Below are positions 15,799 through 23,476 of a DNA stretch of 64,000 bases, one piece after another. The DNA is taken from contig CAMHAH010000008.1 of NCBI GenBank assembly GCA_946183365.1, positions 54,969-118,968 on the forward strand, in the 5' to 3' direction. The notes under the pieces are model-generated. The model worked only from the letters and a program-made list of their open reading frames with translations. It did no database searches and was not told where the DNA came from. Position 1 is the first letter of the stretch. Each line of letters begins with the position of its first letter. The position numbers were made by a program, and so were the translations under genes. This DNA is from an uncultured Clostridia bacterium (lineage in GTDB: Bacteria; Bacillota; Clostridia; Oscillospirales; Acutalibacteraceae).

Positions 15799-17091
15799 TC
15801 ATGCTGTTGTAGCTACGTCCTCGTTATCGGGGACATATATTTTTTTGATATCAGCGCCGAGGGACTGGAACTTTGTGACAACGTCCGAGTATCCGCGCTC
15901 GATGTATCTGATATTTGAAATGTTAGTGGTACCGTCGGCGACCAGAGCCGCGATAACCATTGCCGCGCCGGCTCTGAGGTCGGTAGCCTTTACGGGAGCT
16001 CCGGTCAGATGACCGCCCTCGATGATGGCGAGCCTGCCCTCGACAGAGATCCTGGCGCCCATGCGTACGAGCTCGCTGACATACTGATAGCGGTTATCCC
16101 ACACGCTCTCGTTGACGATAGAGGTGCCCTTGACCGATGACAGCAGAGCCACGAACTGGGGCTGGCAGTCGGTAGGGAAACCGGGGTGAGGCATGGTCTT
16201 GATATTGACGCGGTTCAGCGGGCGCTGGGTGGCGTCTACGATGACGGCCTCGTCGTATTCCTCGATCTCACAACCCATTTCACGCAGCTTCGAGCTTATG
16301 CTCTCAAGGTGCTTGGGCGTGATGTTGCGCACGGTGATCTTGCCGCGTGTAGCCGCGGCGGCAGCCATATATGTGCCCGCCTCGATCTGATCGGGGATTA
16401 TCGAATATGTAACGCCGTGCAGATATTCTACACCGCGGATCTTGATGACGTCGGTACCCGCGCCGCGGATATTGGCGCCCATAGAGTTGAGGAAGTTCGC
16501 GAGGTCAACGATATGGGGCTCTTTTGCGGCGTTCTCAAGTATAGTCTGACCCTCAGCCTTTACAGCGGCGAGCATCAGGTTTATGGTCGAGCCGACCGAT
16601 ACGGTATCAAAATATATCCTCGCTCCGTGGAACGAACCCCTGGTAGTGCTCTCGATAACAGCGCCGTTCACGAGCTCGTTATCAGCGCCCATGAGCTGGA
16701 AGCCCTTAAGGTGCTGGTCGATAGGACGTACGCCGAAGTTACAGCCGCCGGGCAGGGCAACCTTAGCGTTATGAAATCTGCCGAGCAGAGCACCGAGCAG
16801 ATAGTAAGACGCGCGCATACCGCGCACGCTCTCGCCTGTAGCCTCCCATGTTTTGATGGGACGGGGGTCTATATCAAGGGTGTTCTTGTCGACCCTGCGG
16901 ACCTGAGCGCCCATCTCCTTAAGGATATTGGCTATCAGTGAAACGTCGGATATATTAGGGATATTCTCAATGCGGCACGCTTCGTCACAAAGCACGACAG
17001 CGGGGATTATAGCTACGGCGGCGTTCTTGGCGCCGCTTACGGTAACCTCGCCGGATAGCTTTTTACCGCCGTTGATAACAATCTTTTCCAA
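15799..17091 (-). CDS. murA: UDP-N-acetylglucosamine 1-carboxyvinyltransferase (MurA)
   Basis: First committed enzyme of peptidoglycan synthesis: transfers enolpyruvate from PEP to UDP-GlcNAc in the cytoplasm. I set the start at TTG 17091 (MEKIVINGGKKLSG), 10 nt after AGGAAG, which matches the universal MurA N-terminus; a further in-frame ATG at 17187 would add a 32-residue tail encoded by a repeat hairpin and is rejected. That gives 430 residues. The catalytic cysteine is Cys117 in LPGGCNFGVRP, the fosfomycin target. The rest shows the family's repeated beta-alpha units, for example NESVWDNRYQYVSELVRMGA. Confidence 0.94.
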   Translation of the reverse strand: MEKIVINGGKKLSGEVTVSGAKNAAVAIIPAVVLCDEACRIENIPNISDVSLIANILKEMGAQVRRVDKNTLDIDPRPIKTWEATGESVRGMRASYYLLGALLGRFHNAKVALPGGCNFGVRPIDQHLKGFQLMGADNELVNGAVIESTTRGSFHGARIYFDTVSVGSTINLMLAAVKAEGQTILENAAKEPHIVDLANFLNSMGANIRGAGTDVIKIRGVEYLHGVTYSIIPDQIEAGTYMAAAAATRGKITVRNITPKHLESISSKLREMGCEIEEYDEAVIVDATQRPLNRVNIKTMPHPGFPTDCQPQFVALLSSVKGTSIVNESVWDNRYQYVSELVRMGARISVEGRLAIIEGGHLTGAPVKATDLRAGAAMVIAALVADGTTNISNIRYIERGYSDVVTKFQSLGADIKKIYVPDNEDVATTA

Positions 17092-17148
17092 AATCTGCAC
17101 ACTTCCTAAACAAATGTCAGTACGATATATAGTCACACGAAAACACAA

Positions 17149-17187
17149 GAAATCGTGCGCACCAAGCGCGCGATTTCGTCTACCCAT
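17149..17187 (-). repeat. Hairpin repeat, copy A (murA leader)
   Basis: A 12-bp stem, GAAATCGTGCGC at 17149-17160 with GCGCGCGATTTC at 17166-17177 (one G-T pair), followed by GTCTACCCAT. A second copy at 37254-37290 keeps the stem with a compensating T-A to G-C change, suggesting selection on RNA structure. It is in the transcribed leader of murA. Confidence 0.65.
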
Positions 17188-17296
17188 CGCTCGTGCGCAC
17201 GCAGTGCGCTACTGAGCGGGAACTATAAATTATTTTTTATTTGACAGATGCTACCGCTATATTACAATTTGTATAATTAGTCTTTGTATATTATCA
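17188..17296. other. AT-rich murA leader
   Basis: No reading frame of note. It contains an ATTTTTTATTTGACAG copy at about 17231-17246 lying inverted to the promoter-repeat at 17318-17334, so the roughly 100 bp between them are bounded by a 16-bp inverted repeat. Confidence 0.5.
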
Positions 17297-17326
17297 ATTA
17301 TAAAGTTTGTTGTAGTTCCCTGTCAA
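17297..17326 (-). promoter_or_regulatory. murA promoter within the dispersed repeat, copy A
   Basis: On the minus strand TTGACA (17326-17321), 18-bp spacer, TATAAT (17302-17297). The sequence around the -35 box and spacer start (TTTTTTATTTGACAGG, then AACTACAACAAA) recurs at 37304-37336. Confidence 0.75.
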
Positions 17327-17550
17327 ATAAAAAATCCGTGCATTAAGCGCAATAAAGCCAACTTACCTGTACAGTAAGCCTGATTATAACTACACATAAG
17401 ATTAATACAAACACGGCGCAAAGTCAACCGAAAAAAAGTTTTGTAATTATTTTTAGTTAAAATGTATGTATTTTGAACTATGCTCTGTAAGGTTTTCTAT
17501 ATTTATTATTCTTTTATGTAATTATTTTGTAACTTTAGGTCGACCGAAAG

Positions 17551-17581
17551 AAAGGGCAGAGCTCATACCGAAAGCTCTGCC
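17551..17581 (-). terminator. Terminator of yifB
   Basis: A perfect 9-bp stem GGCAGAGCT/AGCTCTGCC with CTTTCTTT after it on the minus strand, 25 nt past the yifB stop. Between here and the murA promoter (17327-17550) I see only AT-rich DNA. Confidence 0.8.
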
Positions 17582-17605
17582 TGATTTATTATGACAATTC
17601 TCGTA

Positions 17606-19129
17606 TCAATCGTGCCAGTATTTGCGGTCGAGAGAGCGGTACTGGATAGCCTCGCTGATATGCACGGCGCGGATGATCTCGCTGCCGTCAAGGTCGGCTA
17701 TGGTGCGCGCGACCTTCATTATCCTGTCATAGGCTCTCGCGGTCATACCCAGCTTATCAAAAGCCGCCTTGAGCATACGGTCAGCCTTGTCGTCCATCAC
17801 GCAGATCTGCTCGAACTCAGCGGGCTCGATATGAGCGTTGCACTTTGTTACGCTGTTTTTGAAGCGCTCGGTCTGGATACCGCGGGCGGCGTCTACACGG
17901 CGGCGGATATCGGCTGACTTCTCCTCTCCGGTCTTTGAGGTCAGGTCGTCGTATTCTACGGGCGGTACTTCGATATGTATGTCGATACGGTCGAGCAGAG
18001 GGCCCGAGACGCGGTTGAGGTACTTGTGTACCGCGGTATCCGAGCAGGAGCAGGTCTTTTTGGGATGATTGAAGTATCCGCACGGGCAGGGGTTCATAGC
18101 GGCTATCAGCATGAAGCTCGACGGATAGGTATATGTGCCGTGAGCCCGAGAGATAGACACCGAGCCGTCCTCGAGCGGCTGGCGAAGCACCTCGAGAACA
18201 TTTCTCGGAAACTCCGGCAGCTCGTCTAAAAACAGAACTCCGTTATGGGCGAGAGATATCTCGCCGGGCTTTGGATTGGTTCCGCCGCCGGACAGTCCCA
18301 CCCTTGTGATGGTGTGGTGAGGAGCGCGGAACGGACGCACGGTGATAAGCCCCGAGCCCTTTTGCAGGGTGCCCGCGATAGAATGTATCTTAGTGGTCTC
18401 TATTGTTTCTTCAAAGGTCATCTCGGGAAGAATGGTTACCACGCGTTTCGCGAGCATACTTTTGCCCGCTCCGGGAGAACCTATAAGCAGGACGTTATGA
18501 CCGCCCGCGGCGGCTACCTCAAGCGCCCGCTTAGCCTCAGCCTGACCCTTGACCTGGGAGAAATCGAGAGAGGTATCACGCGTAACCTCCGCAGCGGAGA
18601 ACACAGCGGGCTCGATCCTGTTCCTGCCCGCGAGATGATCTATAAGCTCAAAGATATTATTGACGGGATATACCTCTATCCCGCTGACGACAGCGCCCTC
18701 GTTCGCGTTCGAAGCGGGGACATACAGTTTTTTGAGCCCCTGCTCACGGGCGGCGATAGCCATAGGCAGGACGCCGTTGACGCTCCTGAGCTCTCCCGAC
18801 AGCGACAGCTCGCCGATAAACGCCGAGTCGTCGGTATTCGCGGTTATCTGGCGGGTAGCCTTCAAAACGGCGATAAGGATAGGCAGATCATATAAAGGTC
18901 CCTCCTTCTTGATATCGGCGGGAGCGAGATTGAGTATAAGGCGGGAGTTGGGGAACTCAAAGCCGCAGTTCTTCATAGCCGAGCGCACTCTATCGCGGCT
19001 CTCTTTGACGGCTGTATCGGGCAGGCCGACTATATCGAACGCCGCCATTCCGCGCGAGAGATCGGCTTCTATCTCTATAGCGTAGGTACTCAGTCCGAAC
19101 AGTCCGAGACTGTTGCATTTTACGACCAT
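17606..19129 (-). CDS. comM: YifB/ComM family Mg-chelatase-like AAA ATPase
   Basis: A 507-residue AAA+ protein. The N-terminal ChlI-type domain (residues about 1-170) is followed by the Walker A motif GSPGAGKSML, Walker B LFLDELPEF, and a zinc-like cysteine cluster NPCPCGYFNHPKKTCSCS typical of the family, then the C-terminal helical domain. In Gram-negatives ComM is a hexameric helicase that speeds branch migration during natural transformation; in Clostridia its role is not established. AGGAGG precedes the ATG. A palindrome overlaps its -10 box. Confidence 0.9.
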   Translation of the reverse strand: MVVKCNSLGLFGLSTYAIEIEADLSRGMAAFDIVGLPDTAVKESRDRVRSAMKNCGFEFPNSRLILNLAPADIKKEGPLYDLPILIAVLKATRQITANTDDSAFIGELSLSGELRSVNGVLPMAIAAREQGLKKLYVPASNANEGAVVSGIEVYPVNNIFELIDHLAGRNRIEPAVFSAAEVTRDTSLDFSQVKGQAEAKRALEVAAAGGHNVLLIGSPGAGKSMLAKRVVTILPEMTFEETIETTKIHSIAGTLQKGSGLITVRPFRAPHHTITRVGLSGGGTNPKPGEISLAHNGVLFLDELPEFPRNVLEVLRQPLEDGSVSISRAHGTYTYPSSFMLIAAMNPCPCGYFNHPKKTCSCSDTAVHKYLNRVSGPLLDRIDIHIEVPPVEYDDLTSKTGEEKSADIRRRVDAARGIQTERFKNSVTKCNAHIEPAEFEQICVMDDKADRMLKAAFDKLGMTARAYDRIMKVARTIADLDGSEIIRAVHISEAIQYRSLDRKYWHD

Positions 19130-19167
19130 AATGTGCCTCCTTATCTTATCGCTTTTATGTTCGATAG

Positions 19168-19189
19168 CTGTGATCTCATTATATCACAG
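19168..19189. promoter_or_regulatory. Palindrome over the yifB -10 box
   Basis: CTGTGAT-N8-ATCACAG; the minus-strand TATAAT (19183-19178) lies within it. The arms recall TGTGA/TCACA half-sites but the spacing (10 nt between them) is not that of CRP. Confidence 0.5.
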
Positions 19190-19304
19190 TCATCTGACGA
19201 TTGCACTACAAAAAATGCACAAAAATACTGTTTAATATGCACAAAATCTTGATTCTTGATATTATTTTGTAATCTTTTCATCACATTCTATTTCGAAAAA
19301 CCTG

Positions 19305-19333
19305 TTGACTTTTGGCGCTATATTTATTATTAT
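19305..19333 (+). promoter_or_regulatory. Promoter of the sigma-factor gene
   Basis: TTGACT (19305-19310), 17-bp spacer, TATTAT (19328-19333). Upstream, two TGCACAAAA motifs (near 19215 and 19238) also occur once near the nptA promoter (11786); meaning unclear. Confidence 0.7.
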
Positions 19334-19355
19334 TACTTTAAATAGATAAAATATT

Positions 19356-19958
19356 GTGAGGTGCTGTATCCTGAAAGATTATTCCTACGGCATTGAGCCG
19401 CTGCTCAGCGATGAGGAGCTTCTGATAAAGTTCCGAGCGGGAAGCGACAATGCTTTTGAGATAATCGCCGCGCGGTATTTGGGGCTGATATCTTCAGCCG
19501 CTAAGAAATATCGCGGTAAGTTCACGGATACCGACGACAGCGATATGCTGCAGGAGGGCATGGTCGCCCTGCTCTCGGCGTGCCGCAGCTATGACAGCGA
19601 CGGAGGCTCGAGCTTCAAGAACTATCTTATGCTGTGCGTTGAGAACCGCTATCGCTCGCTGCTGCGCTCTGCTAACAGAAAGAGCGCCGTGCCCGTGCGC
19701 AATATCATATCTATCGAGGACGAGCAGGATAACGCCGCTGACCCTACGGTCAGCTCTCCAGATGAACTCGTAGAGAGCATGGAATACATCGACACTCTGC
19801 GACGCGTCCTCAAAGACCGCCTATCAAACCTTGAATACAAAGTAGCAATTTTGCACTTGTCCGGCTATTCGTACAAGGAGATATCAAAGCGGCTGAACAT
19901 TCCCCTAAAATCAGTTGACAATGCACAGACCCGTTTACGTCAAAAGCTTTCCAGGTAA
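19356..19958 (+). CDS. Sigma-70 family RNA polymerase sigma factor, SigH-like
   Basis: About 200 residues with region 2 (SDEELLIKFRAGSDNAFEIIAARYLG...DMLQEGMVALLSACRSYDSDGGSSFKNYL, core binding and -10 recognition) and region 4 (HLSGYSYKEISKRLNIPLKSVDNAQTRLRQKL, a helix-turn-helix for the -35). The layout, with no region 1.1 or 3, fits SigH/sigma-30-type or ECF-like factors; SPDELVE and LSNLEYKV favour the SigH group. The start is uncertain: GTG at 19356 opens the frame, but GAGGTG at 19358-19363 sits 7 nt before an in-frame CTG at 19371, so the real start may be that rare codon. No anti-sigma gene is adjacent. Confidence 0.8.
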   Translation: MRCCILKDYSYGIEPLLSDEELLIKFRAGSDNAFEIIAARYLGLISSAAKKYRGKFTDTDDSDMLQEGMVALLSACRSYDSDGGSSFKNYLMLCVENRYRSLLRSANRKSAVPVRNIISIEDEQDNAADPTVSSPDELVESMEYIDTLRRVLKDRLSNLEYKVAILHLSGYSYKEISKRLNIPLKSVDNAQTRLRQKLSR

Positions 19959-20033
19959 TACACCCCGAAGAGAAATCAGACGGTGCAACTCCGCCGCGGG
20001 GTAAAATATATACCAAAAAGTGAGGTACACGCT

Positions 20034-20330
20034 ATGTACGAAGACAAGATTCTCCGTTGCAAGGATTGTGGAAACGAATTTGTATTCACAGCCGGAGAGC
20101 AGGAGTTCTACGCAGAGAAAGGTTTCGTTAACGAACCTCAACGCTGCAAAGACTGCCGTATAGCTCGCAAAAATGCAATCAGAGCCAATCGTGAAATGCA
20201 CACTACCGTATGTGCGAAATGTGGCGGCGAGGCACATATCCCATTCAAGCCGATGGAAGGCAAGGATTACTATTGCAGCGAATGCTTTGCTAAGATAAAA
20301 GAAGCTGAAGAAGCGGCAAAAGCTGAGTAA
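20034..20330 (+). CDS. Small protein with two zinc-ribbon (CxxC) motif pairs
   Basis: A 98-residue protein starting at ATG 20034, 7 nt after GAGGT. The first ribbon is CKDCGNEF...CKDCR and the second CAKCGGEAHIPF...CSECF, with an acidic, alanine-rich tail. The arrangement matches the short zf-trcl/CxxC zinc-ribbon proteins of Clostridia, which are presumed nucleic-acid or protein binding but uncharacterised. A strong terminator follows at 20347. Confidence 0.8.
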   Translation: MYEDKILRCKDCGNEFVFTAGEQEFYAEKGFVNEPQRCKDCRIARKNAIRANREMHTTVCAKCGGEAHIPFKPMEGKDYYCSECFAKIKEAEEAAKAE

Positions 20331-20346
20331 TAAAGTATAATTGCTT

Positions 20347-20374
20347 ACAGCGTCCCCAAGGGGCGCTGTTTTTC
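20347..20374 (+). terminator. Terminator after the zinc-ribbon gene
   Basis: ACAGCGTCCCC pairs with GGGGCGCTGT (one bulged T) and TTTTTCT follows. Confidence 0.85.
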
Positions 20375-20405
20375 TGTCAAAAACGCAATGATATCGGAAT
20401 AATTA

Positions 20406-20749
20406 TACTAAGTAGCAATAAAACACTTTAATATCTATTGCGGAGAATTCCGCATAACTGCGTTTCGTCGTCGCTCGCTGCACTCGGTAGGCATATCCGG
20501 TTGGTATGCCTTGACCTCGTGTTGCGGCTCCTCCTCTCCCCATAACGCGGGTCGTTATGGGGACCCCAAGAGTTGACAGGCGCCAGCAGTGACACTAAGC
20601 CAATCGCTTCGCTCTTGGAGTGTTGTTGCATGGGTGTTGTTAGCCAAATCAAAGATTTGGACAACACCTCAAGCCTGCCTGCGCCCTCCGCCTTGTTCTG
20701 CGATATTCTCCGCTAATATCTTTTTAAAGCTTTTTATTGCTACTTAGTA
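20406..20749. mobile_element. 344-bp MITE-like element, no ORF
   Basis: Bounded by inverted ends: the first 18 bp, TACTAAGTAGCAATAAAA, are exactly mirrored at 20732-20749, and similarity continues imperfectly for about 50 bp inward (GCGGAGAAT...). TTA flanks both sides (20403-20405 and 20750-20752), consistent with a 3-bp target duplication. The interior is GC-rich and full of hairpins: GGCATA/TATGCC, CCCCATAACG/CGTTATGGGG and GGTGTTGT...CCAAATC/GATTTGG...ACAACACC. No protein is encoded. The first 52 nt after TA are found exactly, inverted, at 63946-63997, and 19 nt at 9915-9933. Confidence 0.7.
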
Positions 20750-20765
20750 TTAACGCTATGCGCTA

Positions 20766-20794
20766 TTGTATTTTTGATAACTTTGTGATATAAT
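20766..20794 (+). promoter_or_regulatory. Promoter of the DUF1858 gene
   Basis: TTGTAT (20766-20771), 17-bp spacer, TATAAT (20789-20794). Confidence 0.7.
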
Positions 20795-20826
20795 AATACA
20801 GTAAAATAATTTACGGAGGTAATAAT

Positions 20827-21024
20827 ATGGCTGTTACAAAAGAAGCTATCATCGGCGACGTTCTCGATAAATATCCCGCTACCGCTCCCCTGTTCTTACA
20901 GATGGGTATGCACTGTCTGGGCTGTCCCGCGTCACGCGGAGAGAGCATTGAGGAAGCGTGCATGGTTCACGGAGCCGATCCCGACGCTCTCATAGCCGCT
21001 ATCAACAAGGCTATAGGCGAATGA
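20827..21024 (+). CDS. DUF1858 domain protein
   Basis: A 65-residue protein made only of the DUF1858 domain (VTKEAIIGDVLDKYPATAPLFLQMGMHCLGCPASRGESIEEA), with the characteristic CLGC pair. Such domains occur alone or fused to hybrid-cluster or ScdA/RIC-type iron proteins and are thought to bind a metal or redox cofactor; the role is unknown. GGAGGT precedes the ATG. Its stop overlaps the trmK start (ATGA). Confidence 0.85.
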   Translation: MAVTKEAIIGDVLDKYPATAPLFLQMGMHCLGCPASRGESIEEACMVHGADPDALIAAINKAIGE

Positions 21025-21677
21025 AGCATATATTGAAACCTGACGGGCGGTTGTCCTTATGCGCCGATATGACGCGAAAGGGCAGCCGCCTTGCGGATAT
21101 CGGCACCGACCACGGCTATCTGCCGATCGAGCTGTGTCAAAGCGGCAGGATCCCGTCAGCCTTAGCCTGCGATATCAACCCGCTTCCGCTCAGATCGGCT
21201 GAGGAGAACATCGCGAGATACAGGCTGTCGGATAAGATACACACCCGCCTCTCAGACGGCCTGAAAAAGATCGCCCCCGATGAAGCGGACGACATAGTGA
21301 TAGCCGGTATGGGCGGCGAGCTGATAAGAGATATCCTGTCAGCCGAGGAATGGGTAAAGGACGGCTCAAAGCTCTTTATCCTGCAGCCGATGACCCACCA
21401 TACCGACCTGATAGAATGGCTGTATAAAAACGGCTTTGATATAGTTCGGCAGGCGGCTGTAGCCGACGCGGGCAGGCTCTATACCGCCTTAGCCGCGAGG
21501 TACACCGGAGAGATAAAGGATTGTGACCTGCTGACGGCGACGGTAGGCGCTCTCGATATAAGCGAGCCCCGCAGCAGAGAGTTCCTGCGAAGCTGTCTGA
21601 ATAACCTCAACAACCGCTGCAAGGGAGATCCCTCTCTGAAGCCTGTCGCCGATAAGCTCGAAGAAATGATCGGCTGA
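21021..21677 (+). CDS. trmK: tRNA (adenine-22-N1)-methyltransferase TrmK
   Basis: A 218-residue class I SAM methyltransferase, known in Bacillus as YqfN, which makes m1A22 in bacterial tRNA. Motif I is ADIGTDHGYLPIELC, motif IV IAGMGGELI, and ILQPMTH follows. The ATG at 21021 overlaps the preceding stop by 4 bp. It is followed after 24 nt by the Nif3-like gene, the same yqfN-yqfO order as in Bacillus. Confidence 0.92.
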   Translation: MKHILKPDGRLSLCADMTRKGSRLADIGTDHGYLPIELCQSGRIPSALACDINPLPLRSAEENIARYRLSDKIHTRLSDGLKKIAPDEADDIVIAGMGGELIRDILSAEEWVKDGSKLFILQPMTHHTDLIEWLYKNGFDIVRQAAVADAGRLYTALAARYTGEIKDCDLLTATVGALDISEPRSREFLRSCLNNLNNRCKGDPSLKPVADKLEEMIG

Positions 21678-21701
21678 TACGTCGGAAAACGGAGGAACCA
21701 A

Positions 21702-22445
21702 ATGAAAATAAATGAGATAATCAGCTTTGCCGATGAGATCGCGCCGTTTGATACCGCTGAGGAATGGGACAACGTCGGTCTGCTCGTAGGCTCTGAAAGC
21801 ACGGATATAAAACGCGTTCTGCTGGCGCTCGATATAACCATCGGGGTCGTTGAAGAAGCGAGAGAAAAGGACTGCGGACTTATAGTCAGCCACCACCCCG
21901 TGATATTCTCGCCGATAGGCTCGATAAGTCCCGACAGCGCGGTATATAAGCTCATAAAATACGGCATAGCGGCGCTGTGTCTGCACACCGACCTCGACCG
22001 CGCGGAGAACGGCGTCAACACCGCTCTGGCAGACGCGCTCGGGCTTAAAAACGCCGTGCTGTATCCCGAGGATTTCATGGTCGTCGGAGATACCGAAAAC
22101 ACCTATACAGCGGATGATTACGCCGCAGTCATAAAGGAGCGCCTGAACGCTCCGTCGGTACGCTATACGAGCGGAAAAGTGAGCAAAGTCGCGGTGTCGT
22201 CGGGCGGCGGCGGAGAGGGCGTTGAGCTCGCCGAAAAATACGGCTTCGACGCTTTCGTAACGGGAGAGCTGAAGCACCACCAATACATATTTGCCGTCGA
22301 AAACGGCATAGCCGCCTTTGACGCGGGACATTTCCCGACCGAGGATGTGGTCATAAAACCGCTTTGTGATATGTTCCGTAAAAAGTTCCCAGACGCGGAA
22401 TTCATCATCAGTCAAAGCTCGGCCTGCCCGTATAAGTCGGTGTAA
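21702..22445 (+). CDS. Nif3-like dinuclear metal-centre protein (YqfO family)
   Basis: A 247-residue member of the Nif3/DUF34 family, a toroidal hexamer with two metals per subunit. Visible ligand segments are SHHPVIF, CLHTDLD and the late AGHFPTEDVV; GELKHHQY is also conserved. It lacks the PII-like insert of the longer Bacillus YqfO. Function is unproven; GTP cyclohydrolase IA feature-based annotations exist for the family but are disputed. It is translationally close to trmK. Confidence 0.9.
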   Translation: MKINEIISFADEIAPFDTAEEWDNVGLLVGSESTDIKRVLLALDITIGVVEEAREKDCGLIVSHHPVIFSPIGSISPDSAVYKLIKYGIAALCLHTDLDRAENGVNTALADALGLKNAVLYPEDFMVVGDTENTYTADDYAAVIKERLNAPSVRYTSGKVSKVAVSSGGGGEGVELAEKYGFDAFVTGELKHHQYIFAVENGIAAFDAGHFPTEDVVIKPLCDMFRKKFPDAEFIISQSSACPYKSV

Positions 22446-22492
22446 AGTTCCATTCTATACAAACCGCAACTACCAACCGCCAACTAAATCTC

Positions 22493-22526
22493 AGCGTGTT
22501 TCTCTGTAAACACGCTGTCTTTTTTT
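22493..22526 (+). terminator. Terminator of the trmK operon
   Basis: AGCGTGTTT/AAACACGCT with a 6-nt loop, then GTCTTTTTTT. Confidence 0.9.
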
Positions 22527-22621
22527 GCTCTCAAAAAGCGTACAAATTGTTTACTGTTTTAACAAATTGTAAATTTTGGTCTGAATTGATATTATTTTTG
22601 CAATATATATGTAAAAAAAGA

Positions 22622-22650
22622 TTGCAAATACCACAACTATTTGTTATAAT
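22622..22650 (+). promoter_or_regulatory. Promoter of trmB
   Basis: TTGCAA (22622-22627), 17-bp spacer, TATAAT (22645-22650). Confidence 0.75.
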
Positions 22651-22728
22651 GTTGTAGTGTATATAACTATATCATGTGATATTATGGCTTTTCGCGGATA
22701 ATCTCACAGGACAGGAAAAGCGTTTTAT

Positions 22729-23406
22729 ATGAGGATAAGAAAGAAGAAATGGGCTGAACCCGAGCTTGCCGACTGCGGCTACTACACCAACACGCCCGAA
22801 GAATATAAGGGCAGATGGCGTGAGTTCTTCGGCAACGACAAGCCCATCGAGCTTGAGATAGGCTGCGGAAAATGCACCTTTATCGCCGAAAAGGCTAAGA
22901 GAAACCCCGGGATAAACTATATCGCCGTCGATATCAAGAGCGATATGCTCGGTGTTGGCAGGCGTAATATAGAACGGCTTTTCTCCGATACCGGCAAAAG
23001 CCCTGACAACATAGCTCTGGTTCGCGGCAACGTTGAACAGATAGATAAGATAATCTCGCCCGAGGACGGCATATCGGTCATGTACATCAACTTCTGCAAT
23101 CCGTGGCCGCGCCTCAAGCACAACAAAAGGCGTCTGACATATACGAGGAAGCTGAGAATGTACACCGAATTCCTCTCTGACAACGCCGTGATATACTTCA
23201 AGACCGACGATGACGGTCTCTTTGAGGACAGCATAGGATATTTCAACGAAGCGGGATACACTATCCGCTGTCTGACCCGCGATCTGCACAACAGCGATAT
23301 CAAGGATAATATCGTAACCGAGCACGAACAGATGTTCACCGACGAGGGGATCCCGATAAAATATCTTGAGGCTATACCGCCCGAGAAAAAGGATGACCCG
23401 GATTAA
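22729..23406 (+). CDS. trmB: tRNA (guanine-46-N7)-methyltransferase TrmB
   Basis: A 225-residue SAM-dependent enzyme making m7G46 in the tRNA variable loop. The SAM motif is LEIGCGKCTFI, then IAVDIKSDML, and the catalytic region reads INFCNPWPRLKHNKRRLT. In most family members the equivalent text is FxDPWPKxRHxKRRL; here the Asp of DPW is Asn, which deserves checking because that Asp is implicated in catalysis. The rest, including FKTDDDGLFE, is canonical. Confidence 0.9.
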   Translation: MRIRKKKWAEPELADCGYYTNTPEEYKGRWREFFGNDKPIELEIGCGKCTFIAEKAKRNPGINYIAVDIKSDMLGVGRRNIERLFSDTGKSPDNIALVRGNVEQIDKIISPEDGISVMYINFCNPWPRLKHNKRRLTYTRKLRMYTEFLSDNAVIYFKTDDDGLFEDSIGYFNEAGYTIRCLTRDLHNSDIKDNIVTEHEQMFTDEGIPIKYLEAIPPEKKDDPD

Positions 23407-23476
23407 TAAACCGACTTACGGCAGGAGCGAGCTCCCCGTAAGCAAAATTACTGACTACCGACAAGGAGTGGCTCTA

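Noticed and set aside
20428..20667. 79-codon minus-strand frame in the 344-bp element
   Set aside because: Crosses several perfect hairpins, has no ribosome site and no protein-like pattern; taken as non-coding.
21489..22415. 308-codon open frame antisense to the Nif3-like gene
   Set aside because: Shadow of trmK and the Nif3-like gene; no start signal or family features.
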